Shown piece after piece: positions 52,547 to 61,602 of a DNA stretch of 64,000 nucleotides (within the stretch, counting starts at the first letter, position 1; the number at the start of each line of letters is the position of its first letter). A program made the translations under genes and the position numbers. This stretch comes from Bdellovibrionales bacterium (GTDB taxonomy: Bacteria > Bdellovibrionota > Bdellovibrionia > Bdellovibrionales > Bdellovibrionaceae): contig JAFEAQ010000010.1 of assembly GCA_018266295.1 (NCBI GenBank), positions 147,157-211,156 of the forward strand, in the 5' to 3' direction. The notes under the pieces were generated by a model that saw nothing but the letters and a program-made list of their open reading frames with translations, was not told the origin of the DNA and made no database searches.

Positions 52547-53014
52547 ATGAAACCGACTGTCAAAGCTATCATGACGAAAGATCTTATGACGATCCCCGCT
52601 GGCTCTCCTGTTAGCAAAGCTTGGGAAATCATGGAAGAGCGAAAGTTTCGCCACCTCCCTGTTGTCAACGGCAACGAACAAGTGATTGGGATTCTTTCGC
52701 AACGAGATCTGAACTTTATTAAAAACCCCGAAGTGATTCCGGTCGAATACATCATGTCCGCTCCAGTGATGTTCGTCGATCAAAATACTCCACTCCGTTC
52801 GGCTATTTTTAGAATGCTTGAAGGTAAAATCTCAAGTCTACTGATTGCCAACGAAAATCAGCAGGCTGTCGGTATCGTTACAACCGATGATCTGCTTTTT
52901 TATCTTGCTCATCTGCTTGATGAAAATAAAGAACAGCGTTTTTCTGTTTCAAGCCTGTTAGACTTGCAAACAATCGGCGAAGCCGCCAGGCAGATTTCAA
53001 ACGCCGGGATTTAG
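52547..53014 (+). CDS. CBS-domain pair protein
   Basis: 155 residues: two CBS motifs (IMTKDLMTIPAGSPVSKAWE, RKFRHLPVV, IGILSQRDL; then IMSAPVMFVDQNTPLRSAI, ISSLLIANENQQAVGIVTTDDLL) and a short helical tail. AGGAGAAATT precedes the ATG. It is a second free Bateman module in the window and lies 110 bases after the NtrC-type gene, so it could be one of its targets. It likely binds an adenine nucleotide. Confidence 0.92.
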   Translation: MKPTVKAIMTKDLMTIPAGSPVSKAWEIMEERKFRHLPVVNGNEQVIGILSQRDLNFIKNPEVIPVEYIMSAPVMFVDQNTPLRSAIFRMLEGKISSLLIANENQQAVGIVTTDDLLFYLAHLLDENKEQRFSVSSLLDLQTIGEAARQISNAGI

Positions 53015-53051
53015 CTATTGACGCAAGAGACCTCCGTGCTAGCCTTAAGAG

Positions 53052-54011
53052 ATGAAACAAATTCTTATTTTATATGCAGTGGTCTTTGCCTCATTCACAA
53101 GTCTCGCGGGAACCGAGTGTCAGCCTTTGACCTCGGCTTCCTTTGATTTTTCTTTGAAAACGACAACCTGCTATCAATCTTCATTTCATGCGAAAAGTGT
53201 TAAACGCAATATTGGCTTTAATGTCCTGATTCCCCGAGGCTACAGTACGAGTAACGATCCAATGCCTTACGCCGTGTTTTTGCACGGGCGCGGCGGAGAC
53301 CGAAATCATATTACCTCTATTGATGGCGTAAATATTCTGGATCAAGATATTCGTGATGGTGGCGCACCTTTTTTAATTTTTGCACCCAATGGCGGCAATC
53401 ACTACTGGATGAATGCGGCTATCTCGAAAGAAAAATGGGGTGACATGGTCACCAAGGATCTCATTGAGTACATCGAAAAGAACTTTCATGTGATTAAAAA
53501 TGATCCTTGCAAGCGGGCGCTCTTTGGCATCTCCATGGGTGGCAATGGGGTTTTACAACTGGCCCTTAATAACCCCGACGTGTTTTGCACAGGCTTTGCC
53601 ATAAGCCCGGTCTTTCGGACTCCGAAAGAAATCTGGACACCGTCGGCACCAGCGGATTCAGATCTGCCGAAAGAAGACTACGATTCTTACGGCACCGGCA
53701 AAGATTACGAAGCCCGCAGCGCTCGCAACCTCTGTGAGAAACGCAAGAAAGACACCGGCACTTGCCTCCCCTACAAGAATTTCCGTCTGATCATCGGTAA
53801 TAGCGATCCAATGCTCGGTGAAACCCCTGACACGAGAACCTTCATCGAAGACCTAGCAAAGATGCATTCTGAATTTGAAATCGGCATTAAGAACTGCACG
53901 AAGGCTGAAATTTGTGGCGCCCATAAAGATTGCAATAGTCATTCAGCGAGCTACTGGAAGTGCCAGCTGCCCGAGGTGATGACCTGGTTGTCGGCACAGC
54001 TGAAAAAATAG
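53052..54011 (+). CDS. Secreted alpha/beta-hydrolase esterase
   Basis: 319 residues with a signal peptide (QILILYAVVFASFTSLAG). Oxyanion and strand region PYAVFLHGRGGDRNH, nucleophile elbow FGISMGGNGVLQLAL with the catalytic Ser, and a late His-containing segment (CGAHKDCNSHSASYW) fit the esterase-D/tributyrin-esterase group (putative esterase family). Seven or so cysteines, several paired in the C-terminal half (CEKRKKDTGTC; CTKAEICGAHKDC), suggest disulfides in the periplasm or outside. Substrate unknown; deacylation of lipids or acetylated sugars is possible. Confidence 0.85.
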   Translation: MKQILILYAVVFASFTSLAGTECQPLTSASFDFSLKTTTCYQSSFHAKSVKRNIGFNVLIPRGYSTSNDPMPYAVFLHGRGGDRNHITSIDGVNILDQDIRDGGAPFLIFAPNGGNHYWMNAAISKEKWGDMVTKDLIEYIEKNFHVIKNDPCKRALFGISMGGNGVLQLALNNPDVFCTGFAISPVFRTPKEIWTPSAPADSDLPKEDYDSYGTGKDYEARSARNLCEKRKKDTGTCLPYKNFRLIIGNSDPMLGETPDTRTFIEDLAKMHSEFEIGIKNCTKAEICGAHKDCNSHSASYWKCQLPEVMTWLSAQLKK

Positions 54012-54023
54012 GAACCGGGAGCC

Positions 54024-54256
54024 TAACTGAACCGATGTGGCCTTTGTCAGTTTTCTATTTTGAGAAAGTAAATACTCACAGGCAAAACGGCCTATAAATA
54101 AAAACTTTCTGACCACAGTTTTACGATTAATTCGAAGAACCTTAGCAAGCCTTCGTTGTGAAATCCCACTAACGTAGAGTTCATACAGAGGCCCGTTGAG
54201 GTGGCGTTTTTTCTGGTAATAACAGTGAGAAGAATGGCAAGAGCAAGACTCTTGCC
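54024..54256 (-). pseudogene. Transposase-like helix-turn-helix relic
   Basis: No start codon or complete frame, but the minus strand encodes a readable fragment: CSCHSSHCYYQKKRHLNGP, then LYELYVSGISQRRLARVL and RINRKTVVRKFLFIG. The middle is a clear helix-turn-helix (SQRRLARVLRINRKTVVRK) preceded by a Cys-His cluster, the plan of the N-terminus of several IS transposases. The frame begins just after a stop codon (near 54256) and fades into the end of the esterase gene. It is likely what remains of an insertion element; no terminal repeats were seen. Confidence 0.55.
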
Positions 54257-54264
54257 ATCAACAT

Positions 54265-54813
54265 TTAAAGGGACCAGTTTTTGGGATCAACGTTTGGAAC
54301 TGTTTCTTGTGGAGATTCCTGACGTTGATATTTGATGATGAGAGCTTTGTCCGGAGGACAAGAGCTTTCCTCGTGAGGGATCAGAGTCAGAGTTAATTCT
54401 TTGCCGTTGATTTTAAAACCGGCTTCGGTTTTTTCATTGGTAAACCCGACATTGCCTTCATATTCTTGACTTTCAACTGTCAGAATCAGGCGATCATCCG
54501 TAACAGTATAACTCCCCTTGGTTTCTAGAGCGAATTGGTCTCGGATTTGAACTTCGGATTTAAAAACTCCGTCCGCGCCAAAGGTGATCGTCGTACGTTG
54601 AATACTTTCATTGTCTTTTTTGGCTTCGCTGCCGTCTTCGCACACGGCACTGACGCCCTCATAGATGCCGACAATTCCAGCGGATTCAGTTTCGACTTTA
54701 GTTTGTGGATTTGTGATGGAGTTACTTTTAGGACCTGAATCTGATTGCGTGCATGCGCTCAGAATATTCAGGGCGGCCATTGTCGTAATAGTATGGAGCA
54801 TGAGTGTTTTCAT
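54265..54813 (-). CDS. Lipoprotein of unknown function
   Basis: 182 residues from the ATG at 54813, 8 bases after GGAGG. Lipobox ALNILSAC (Cys21). After a polar linker the mature part forms a strand-rich domain (GIVGIYEGVSAVCEDGSE, TITFGADGVFKSEVQIRDQ, GSYTVTDDRLILTVESQEY, FKINGKELTLTLIPHEESSC), the repeating pattern of a lipocalin-like eight-strand barrel in small bacterial lipoproteins. It contains a Cys pair. Its stop lies next to the transposase-like relic. Confidence 0.75.
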   Translation of the reverse strand: MKTLMLHTITTMAALNILSACTQSDSGPKSNSITNPQTKVETESAGIVGIYEGVSAVCEDGSEAKKDNESIQRTTITFGADGVFKSEVQIRDQFALETKGSYTVTDDRLILTVESQEYEGNVGFTNEKTEAGFKINGKELTLTLIPHEESSCPPDKALIIKYQRQESPQETVPNVDPKNWSL

Positions 54814-54972
54814 CTTTACCTCCTGGTAAGTGACCGACACCCATTGCAAGCACGAGGCCCACACTCAAATGAAAATGACGAAGTGCTGAGAGCGCCGAAA
54901 GAGAAGACTTTATAGGACGCTCCCGCAATTTGCCGCCAGTGCCATTCTGCACCGACTCAATTCTACATATGA

Positions 54973-56166
54973 CTAATACTTACGACACATCTTAAAGTCT
55001 TTGCCAAGCCCCCAACGCGCCTCAAAATCGTGATTAGGATTTGAAGACACTCGGCCGGCTTCGAGAGCTACGCAGAAGTCATAAAGTGAAATGCTCTTCC
55101 CTGGCGCAATACGGATCGCTGGACAACTGCCAAGGTAACGCTGAACTCCCGCAACGTTACTGACTCCCACCGTCTGTTCGAGCTGATCGAGAGTTTCTTT
55201 AATACGCTTATCGCGTGATGGTGTGGAATACGAGTCATAGTCTTCGCGATCCATACAAGAGCTTCCAAGTTGGTGGCGGCGCTTTTCCGATTCAGCTATC
55301 AAAGCCACACGATCATTCACAAGCCCGCAAACATCGTCCACTTGGCGCTGAACGGCTTCAGCATGGGTTTCTTCACGCAAAGCCAAGCGGCGTTGCACAT
55401 CATTGTTCCAGCGGCGCAGGCTGCGGCTTCCGCCGTCGCTTCCGAGGGAGTTAAATTGCTCCATCGAATATCCAGGAAGCTCTGATCTTGAGCGATTGTA
55501 ATAATCCGGCTGCATCCAGTTACGAAGGCCCGTCTCAGTTCCAACCGGCATAAAAACCATACTTGTCGTTGTGTGCAACGGACGCACGGCCTTCGGCACC
55601 GTCGAACCAATCAACGTCAGCACACCGGTTTCAGAAACGGTCTTCACGGTTTCAGCGTGACCTGGATCACCGCTATTACCACGCACGATACGGCGAATGA
55701 TGTTGTTTTCACGACGGCTCGGACGAGACCACACCGTTCCTGCTTTGACATTACGGCGATTGATCGCCACTGGATACGTATCTGACGCCATCGTCTTTGT
55801 GCTTGTGACATCACCAACGTAAGCAATAAAGCGGCGGGCCCGTTGAAGCGGGTCCGAAATCCCGTCAAAGCGAGACATTTTATTGCTCACTCGATTTCCA
55901 CCGCCTGTAGAATCACGAATCACAAACGGAAGCTTATTCTCGTAAGCAAAGATCACACGTGCCGCATAGACCGCATCTGAGCAATCGGTTTCAATACCTT
56001 TATAGCGGCCACTAACAAAGACTTCTTCATTGAATGAAGAATGCACCCACTGGGAATAGCGTTGCTCCCAATCGGCATTCCATTCATGCTCGTCCTGCCA
56101 GACGGCCGCGCGAGCAGAAAAACCCAAAGCCAATGTCATAGAAAAAATAAAAAATGAAATTTTCAT
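54973..56166 (-). CDS. Secreted protein with possible papain-like (NlpC/P60-type) site
   Basis: 397 residues from the ATG at 56166, the signal peptide being ISFFIFSMTLALGFSARA. Near the mature N-terminus is GIETDCSDAVYAARVIFAYE and about 110 residues later DPGHAETVKTVSETGVLTLIG: a Cys at the start of a helix and a His on a following strand, as in NlpC/P60 and CHAP peptidases. The C-terminal 150 residues are helical (RRLALREETHAEAVQRQVDD) with four cysteines. It may cut or amidate peptidoglycan, but the family assignment is weak. Confidence 0.6.
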   Translation of the reverse strand: MKISFFIFSMTLALGFSARAAVWQDEHEWNADWEQRYSQWVHSSFNEEVFVSGRYKGIETDCSDAVYAARVIFAYENKLPFVIRDSTGGGNRVSNKMSRFDGISDPLQRARRFIAYVGDVTSTKTMASDTYPVAINRRNVKAGTVWSRPSRRENNIIRRIVRGNSGDPGHAETVKTVSETGVLTLIGSTVPKAVRPLHTTTSMVFMPVGTETGLRNWMQPDYYNRSRSELPGYSMEQFNSLGSDGGSRSLRRWNNDVQRRLALREETHAEAVQRQVDDVCGLVNDRVALIAESEKRRHQLGSSCMDREDYDSYSTPSRDKRIKETLDQLEQTVGVSNVAGVQRYLGSCPAIRIAPGKSISLYDFCVALEAGRVSSNPNHDFEARWGLGKDFKMCRKY

Positions 56167-56267
56167 GTGTCCCCTCAATAGAATTAGAAACACCAAAAAT
56201 TGCGCGAGACGAAGTGAAACTCAACGAGTTCCGCGAGTTTTAATCAAACTTTGGAAAAATACATAGT

Positions 56268-57125
56268 TTAGTGAATTTCGGAAGCCTTCGCCCGGAATTT
56301 GATGAAATGATCAACATCCCGCTCATAATTCTTCGAAGGGGTTCGTGCGTAGAAAATCGCCTCACGATATTCGCGAGTTGTGACATTCTTTCGGATGATT
56401 TCGTCAATCCGCCGAATCGCCTTCAACCCTTCCGGTGTGCGAGAGCAAGCCACATACATCGGCAAAGAATCAAGGGCTTCTTCAACCGGCGCGACATAGA
56501 GATCTGGATTTAACTCGCCTGATTCACGCAATCCCTCAATGATAAAAGAAAATTCAACCGTGTAGTCTGCACGTCTGGAAGCGACCATTTGAATGGTATT
56601 TGCACCGATCGGCGCAAGAACTTGCCGGTGGATATTGCCTTTCGCCTGTTCAAGCAGGCGGTCAATCTTTGAGCCATAATATCGGGCCTCAATGAGAGTC
56701 CCTTGCATCTCTTTATCTTGAACGATCTTTGTGAGAGATAAAGATCGTCCTTTTCCCTGAAACTTTTCAGCCATATCTTTACGCAGGACCAGCACCGGCG
56801 CTTCAAACATGGTCGAGGGGGTTAAATAGGCAAAGCCAACACGGCCTTCGACGGTGGTGCTCGCTGCAAAGCATGTCAATTGTCGCTGCTTAAGCTCATT
56901 TTCAATGCGACTGACGGTGCCTAGAAAAATTTCGTGATTATAGTCAGAAAGTTTTTTTTGCAGAAGAAGAAAGAGAGGATGATTCTCGGTGATTGCGCGG
57001 GCGTAGGCTTTTCCGGTTAAGTTTCTCGAATCAGAAAAGCCCCATGTGATGGTTGGTTTTTCAGCATACACGACTCGCGGGAGTCCGGCAGAGATTGAAA
57101 ATGTCAGAAGGAAAAGAAGCCGCAT
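56268..57125 (-). CDS. Periplasmic family-3 solute-binding-like protein
   Basis: 285 residues with a signal peptide (RLLFLLTFSISAGLPRVVYA). Two-lobe substrate-binding pattern: TITWGFSDSRN at the start, CFAASTTVEGRVGFAYLTPS, then QMVASRRADYTVEFSFIIEG and YVACSRTPEGLKAIRRIDEII. These belong to the extracellular solute-binding family 3 used by amino-acid uptake systems and by sensor domains. No ABC transporter genes are near, so it may be a stand-alone or signalling protein. Confidence 0.75.
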   Translation of the reverse strand: MRLLFLLTFSISAGLPRVVYAEKPTITWGFSDSRNLTGKAYARAITENHPLFLLLQKKLSDYNHEIFLGTVSRIENELKQRQLTCFAASTTVEGRVGFAYLTPSTMFEAPVLVLRKDMAEKFQGKGRSLSLTKIVQDKEMQGTLIEARYYGSKIDRLLEQAKGNIHRQVLAPIGANTIQMVASRRADYTVEFSFIIEGLRESGELNPDLYVAPVEEALDSLPMYVACSRTPEGLKAIRRIDEIIRKNVTTREYREAIFYARTPSKNYERDVDHFIKFRAKASEIH

Positions 57126-57134
57126 GAGGACATC

Positions 57135-57326
57135 TTATGCCGCCCCTTCTTCTGAATCAATTCGCAAAATGACAACTAGCCGCTGACAATAAGACTTGCC
57201 ACCAATCTGCAATTTTTCGAACACAACGTCATGGCTTTGGATTGCAAGACTAGGCACGTCTTTGTTTAGCGAGACATCAAAGCGACTTTCAAAAGACGCG
57301 TTCGATCGAGAGTCCCAATCGGCCAA
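57135..57326 (-). CDS. Possible small protein, 63 residues
   Basis: An open frame 9 bases upstream of the binding-protein gene on the same strand, with a regular mixture of strands (SHDVVFEKLQIGGKSYCQRLVVILRID) that resembles part of a beta-barrel such as PilZ, without the RxxxR and DxSxxG motifs. No good Shine-Dalgarno sequence was found and an upstream start is possible. It could be a real small gene or a chance frame. Confidence 0.35.
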   Translation of the reverse strand: MADWDSRSNASFESRFDVSLNKDVPSLAIQSHDVVFEKLQIGGKSYCQRLVVILRIDSEEGAA

Positions 57327-57427
57327 CGCCTCATATTGAGACAGCGGACATTCGTGGGTACGAACTAAGAGTCTGAAATTCTGGGTTTTTCCTCAGCGTT
57401 CCCCCAATTTAACCCGATAAGTAGAGT

Positions 57428-60400
57428 ATGAACGGTACGTTAGCTCGCTTCTTTTTGATTTTCATCTTCGCGTTCCTATTTTTGAGCGAACACAAAGCTC
57501 ATGCTGACGTCTCTTGGTCTTCAGGAACACAAAGCCCCGGCGACTACACCTCCAGCGGAATCGTCACAGTCACTGGCAACGTGACTCTCGCTCCGGGCAC
57601 TTACACTTTTGCAACTCTGATCGTTAACTCTGGCGTGACCCTCACTCTTCAAGGAGACACGTCCGGTGGCACCGGTGTCATCATCAACGCAACGACTGTT
57701 ACAATCACAGGGACTATGTCGGCCGACGGACAAGGTTATCCTTCACAATCCGGAACTGGTGCCGGAGCAAGTGGCACCAATGGTGGCGGCGGCGGACACG
57801 GTGGCGCCGGGACTGCCGGCTCTTCTTCGCTGGGTGGTATCGCTTATGGTTCGATCTCTCAACCGGTGACCCTTGGCTCTGGCGGCGGTAAAGCCGGGAG
57901 TGGCTCAGGCCTCGGTGGTGCCGGGGGTGGTGCTATCAAGCTGGTTGTATCTGGCACTCTGACGGTCAGTGGGACTCTCTCGGCTAATGGCAAAGACGGA
58001 ACGATGGGATATTCTGCCGGAGGCGGCGCTGGCGGCAGCATCTGGATCACGGCAGGGACTCTGACCGGTGCTGGTTCGATCCTCGCCAATGGAGGATCTT
58101 ATGGTTCCGGCGGCGGAGGTGGCGGTGGTGGCGGCCGCATCTGGACGACCTACACTACCAACTCTTACACAGGCTCCTGGGCTACGAATGGCGGCACTGG
58201 ATATCTCGGCGTGGTCGGCGGATCTGGTTCTACCTTCCTTGCTCAAAGCGGTTCAAATAATGTGTCTTGCGTTTCTGCAATCACCCAGACTGTCGCTTCA
58301 ACGGATTTCCCCTCACCTCTTGGGTCGTTGACAATCCAGGGCGGTTGCAATGTCACGACTTCGACAAGCATCTCCCCTTCCGGCAATGTGGTTGTGACCG
58401 GTGCCGGCAGTAAGTTAAATCTCGGTGGCGATATGACTTCGACAACCGGTGCTGTTGACGTGAACACCAACGGAGCCATCTATGTGATTGGCAACACGAC
58501 AACGGGATATGGTTACACGATCTCAGGAACGAATATCAGCATCGACGCCACATCCACCATCAATGCGACAGGCCTTGGCTATCCAGGAGCCGCGGGCCCC
58601 GGAGCCGGAGGAAGTTCCACTTACGGTGGCGGCGGCGGTTATGGTGGCGCCGGTGGTGCTGGCAATACGGGCTTGGCGTTGGGCGGAGCTGCCTACGGAA
58701 CTGTGACAAATCCAACGCTACTAGGTTCCGGCGGTGGTAAGTCTGGAAGTGGCTCTGGTTATGGCGGTGCTGGCGGCGGCGCCATCAAAGTCGTTGCAAG
58801 CGGCACACTCACGATTAACGGCACACTTGCTGCCGACGGTAAAGACGGAACCATCGGGTACAGCGCCGGAGGTGGATCCGGCGGGAGCATCTGGGTTGCT
58901 GCTGGCACCTTAGCGGGAGCTGGTACTATCTCTGCGAACGGCGGATCTTATGGATCTGGCGGTGGTGGAGGTGGCGGTGGTGGCCGCATTTACTTCACCT
59001 ACTCTTCAGCTAACAATTACACCGGAACTCTCGCTGCGAATGCCGGCAGTGGCTACGTCAATGGCGGCAAAGGATCCATATTAACAAGAAACACTTCCAA
59101 TAACGACGTTATTTGTAACTCGTCTTCGATCGTCACCTTGACAGTAGGCGAACTTCCGTCAAACTTTGGAAACATCACTGTCACTAACGGTTGTAACTTC
59201 ACCATCCCTGGCAGCATCACCGGCAGTACCATCACTGCGAACACCACAGGGGTCTTGCAGGTTCAGGGTTTTGCAAATCTCTCAGGCAGTATCAATGCCA
59301 CGGATAGTGGCACGAAAGTACAAATCAAAGGCGATATCATCGCGCCGAGTGGTAATATCAACATAACTTCTTCTGCGGTCGTGCAAGCCGTCGGCAACAC
59401 GACGACAGGCGCTGGCGCAACGATCGCAGCCACCAACATCACGATTGACTCCACGTCGAGTTTAAACGCCGATGGTCTCGGTTATCCCGCAGCGACGGGA
59501 ACCGGAGCCGGCGGCTCCGCTTCGTCCAGTGCCGGTGGTGGTGGCTATGGTGGTGCCGGCGGCGCTGGCCAACAGGGGGCTGCCGTCGGCGGTGCAACCT
59601 ATGGCTCTGCTCTGCAGCCGACAGACCTTGGCTCTGGCGGTGGTAACGCAGGTGTTGGCGCCGGCGGGGCCGGTGGTGGTGCGATGAAAATCATCGTCTC
59701 GGGCACACTCTCGATTGCGGGTTCGCTGTCGGCAAATGGAACCGACGGTGCCATGGGCTATAGCGCCGGTGGCGGTTCCGGTGGCAGTATTTGGATTGAT
59801 ACAAATGTTCTAAGTGGCGCCGGCACCATTCGCGCCAACGGCGGCAGCTACGGCTCTGGTGCCGGCGGCGCCGGCGGTGGTGGTCGCATCTACTACGGTT
59901 ACACAACCAATAGCTTCACCGGAACTATCACCGCCAACAAAGGCTCAGGTTATGGTGGTAACGGCTCAAACGGGACGATCAACTCCGCGGTCGTCGGCGC
60001 CGCCACCAAATTGGTATTCAGCACGCAGCCGTCTTCAGCCGTTCGCAAAAGCGAAGACTTCCCGACTCAGCCTGTGGTCAGCGCGGTGGATGCGAGCAAC
60101 AACGTCGTCACCACTTATTCGACGGCTGTCTCACTGACGGCCTACACGGACTCTGGCTGCACCAGCGCGGCCGGCGGCACCTTCACCGTCGGTGGATCCA
60201 CCATGGGTTTTGGCATTACTTGGTTCTCGGGAGTTAAATACGGTACGGCGATGACGACGATTTACTTGAAAGCCACCTCGGGGTCTCTCACTTCGGCGTG
60301 CTCAACAGCCGTGGCCGTCGGTGGAGCCGCCGCCACGCAGTTTGTAATTACAACCCAACCTTCTTCAACCGCAACGGCGGGCTCGAACTTCGCGCAACAG

Positions 60401-61327
60401 CCGGTGGTTCAAGCTCGCGATGCTTCGGGAAATCCAGACTATCTTTACTCGACGGCATTGACGATCAGCCCTTATACGAATTCCAGCTGCACCACCTCAG
60501 ACTCGGGCACATTGAATGGCAGTGGTACTTGGAGCTTGGGGACGCAAACCCTCTCTGGCACAAACTACAATAAAGCCGGCGTATTCTATATTGGATTTTC
60601 AACAGGCTCCTTCTCCGCTTGCTCAAACTCAATCACTGTCAGTGCCGGCGCTGCCTTTTGGATTATGTTTACAACACAACCCTCCACCACGGCGTCCGCT
60701 GGAGTAGACTTCGCGCAACAGCCTGTGGTGACAGTGTACGATACTTATTTCAATGTGGTGACTGGCTATAGCACTGCAATCACGTTGACAGCGTATACAA
60801 ACGCGAGCTGTACAGTCGCCGGGACCGGCACGCTGAACGGCGGATCTTCGGGGACTCTCTCTAATGGCGTCGACACTTTCTCAGGCGTCGATTACACCAA
60901 AACTGGCAACTTGTATTTAAAGGCCACGTCAGGTGGCATGACGGATTGCTCAACCAAAATAACAGTTTCAGGTGGGACCGCCGCCGCTTTATCCTTCACC
61001 ACCGAACCCGCTTCGAAGGGCGTCGCCGGTGTGAACTTGAAAACACAGCCGGTGGTCACCGCACTCGATGCTTACGGCAACGTTGCAACTTCCTATTCTA
61101 CCGCGATCACGCTCACACCCACCACCGACGCATCTTGCTCTACAGCCGGTGGCGGCACGCTAACGGGATCTGCAACAACTTCCAGCGGTGTGGCGAGTTT
61201 CTCAAATGTGCGCTATAGTTTACCGGGAACGGTCTATATCAAAGCGTCTTCCGGCGCACTCACCACGGACTGTTCAACAGCGGTGAGCCTGGTGCCGACT
61301 ATTCCAATGATGTTCCGTGGGTATTAA
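57428..61327 (+). CDS. Giant secreted glycine-rich/Ig-repeat surface protein
   Basis: 1299 residues with a signal peptide (LIFIFAFLFLSEHKAHA). Three long units (about residues 25-290, 290-590, 590-860) each contain strand-rich stretches (ITGTMSADGQGYP, GTLTVSGTLSANGKDGTMGYS) and Gly-rich loops (GGGGYGGAGGAG, GSGGGGGGGGGR), fitting a beta-helix decorated with glycine loops. Four Ig-like repeats of about 107 residues follow (860-1290): TTQPSS, QPVV-A-D, Y-T-SC and CST motifs with a conserved Cys pair in each. It ends VPTIPMMFRGY. A surface adhesin or sheath component is likely. A terminator follows directly. Confidence 0.82.
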   Translation: MNGTLARFFLIFIFAFLFLSEHKAHADVSWSSGTQSPGDYTSSGIVTVTGNVTLAPGTYTFATLIVNSGVTLTLQGDTSGGTGVIINATTVTITGTMSADGQGYPSQSGTGAGASGTNGGGGGHGGAGTAGSSSLGGIAYGSISQPVTLGSGGGKAGSGSGLGGAGGGAIKLVVSGTLTVSGTLSANGKDGTMGYSAGGGAGGSIWITAGTLTGAGSILANGGSYGSGGGGGGGGGRIWTTYTTNSYTGSWATNGGTGYLGVVGGSGSTFLAQSGSNNVSCVSAITQTVASTDFPSPLGSLTIQGGCNVTTSTSISPSGNVVVTGAGSKLNLGGDMTSTTGAVDVNTNGAIYVIGNTTTGYGYTISGTNISIDATSTINATGLGYPGAAGPGAGGSSTYGGGGGYGGAGGAGNTGLALGGAAYGTVTNPTLLGSGGGKSGSGSGYGGAGGGAIKVVASGTLTINGTLAADGKDGTIGYSAGGGSGGSIWVAAGTLAGAGTISANGGSYGSGGGGGGGGGRIYFTYSSANNYTGTLAANAGSGYVNGGKGSILTRNTSNNDVICNSSSIVTLTVGELPSNFGNITVTNGCNFTIPGSITGSTITANTTGVLQVQGFANLSGSINATDSGTKVQIKGDIIAPSGNINITSSAVVQAVGNTTTGAGATIAATNITIDSTSSLNADGLGYPAATGTGAGGSASSSAGGGGYGGAGGAGQQGAAVGGATYGSALQPTDLGSGGGNAGVGAGGAGGGAMKIIVSGTLSIAGSLSANGTDGAMGYSAGGGSGGSIWIDTNVLSGAGTIRANGGSYGSGAGGAGGGGRIYYGYTTNSFTGTITANKGSGYGGNGSNGTINSAVVGAATKLVFSTQPSSAVRKSEDFPTQPVVSAVDASNNVVTTYSTAVSLTAYTDSGCTSAAGGTFTVGGSTMGFGITWFSGVKYGTAMTTIYLKATSGSLTSACSTAVAVGGAAATQFVITTQPSSTATAGSNFAQQPVVQARDASGNPDYLYSTALTISPYTNSSCTTSDSGTLNGSGTWSLGTQTLSGTNYNKAGVFYIGFSTGSFSACSNSITVSAGAAFWIMFTTQPSTTASAGVDFAQQPVVTVYDTYFNVVTGYSTAITLTAYTNASCTVAGTGTLNGGSSGTLSNGVDTFSGVDYTKTGNLYLKATSGGMTDCSTKITVSGGTAAALSFTTEPASKGVAGVNLKTQPVVTALDAYGNVATSYSTAITLTPTTDASCSTAGGGTLTGSATTSSGVASFSNVRYSLPGTVYIKASSGALTTDCSTAVSLVPTIPMMFRGY
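57700..60000 (+). repeat. Three glycine-rich repeat units of about 840-900 bp
   Basis: Unit markers ADGQGYP (57715), ATGLGYP (58555) and ADGLGYP (59458) start each unit; each then shows the order GGGG(Y/H)GGAG, GSGGG, GAGGGA-K, SANG-DG-GYSAGG, SYGSGGGG. Spacings are 840 and 903 bp. Confidence 0.85.
60001..61300 (+). repeat. Four Ig-like repeats of about 320 bp with paired cysteines
   Basis: Each starts near F-TQPSS/TEPAS and contains a QPVV..D strand, YSTA-T-T, a Cys after the fifth strand (GCTSA, SCTTS, SCTVA, SCSTA) and a second near the end (ACST, ACSN, DCST, DCST). Confidence 0.85.
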
Positions 61328-61356
61328 AAGCCCGCTAATTATTTTTTAGCGGGCTT
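61327..61356. terminator. Bidirectional terminator between convergent genes
   Basis: AAAGCCCGCTAA, loop TTATTTT, TTAGCGGGCTT: a perfect stem with A/T runs on either side. It includes the last codons of the minus-strand small protein gene and starts at the stop of the giant gene. Confidence 0.85.
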
Positions 61357-61602
61357 AGTATCTTGCTTAATGAGGGCGTCGAAATCTTTTTGTTCCATAT
61401 TCACAACAATTTTTTCGCCCGCCTTCACCTTGTAAGTGTAGAACTTGCGGGGGATTTCAATTTTCTGATTGCCGCTTTCAACGGTGATTGTGTTGTTATC
61501 AAACGCCGTCACATAACCTTCAACACCGATCTTGCTTCCGGTGAGAGCCAAAGCAGGAATCGCGATCAACACAGCAATGGTTAAAACAAGATTCTTCATC
61601 AT
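61339..61602 (-). CDS. Small secreted protein
   Basis: 87 residues, signal peptide (LVLTIAVLIAIPALALTG). The mature 65 residues read IGVEGYVTAFDNNTITVESGNQKIEIPRKF followed by YKVKAGEKIVVNMEQKDFDAL, an OB-fold or SH3-like small barrel with surface Lys. It begins in an ATGA overlap with the upstream gene, so they are co-translated, and ends within the shared terminator. No family name. Confidence 0.7.
   Translation of the reverse strand: MMKNLVLTIAVLIAIPALALTGSKIGVEGYVTAFDNNTITVESGNQKIEIPRKFYTYKVKAGEKIVVNMEQKDFDALIKQDTKPAKK

Noticed and set aside
57905..58246. Arg/Ala-rich minus-strand frame
   Set aside because: It is the antisense of glycine-coding repeats; the basic composition comes from GGN codons.
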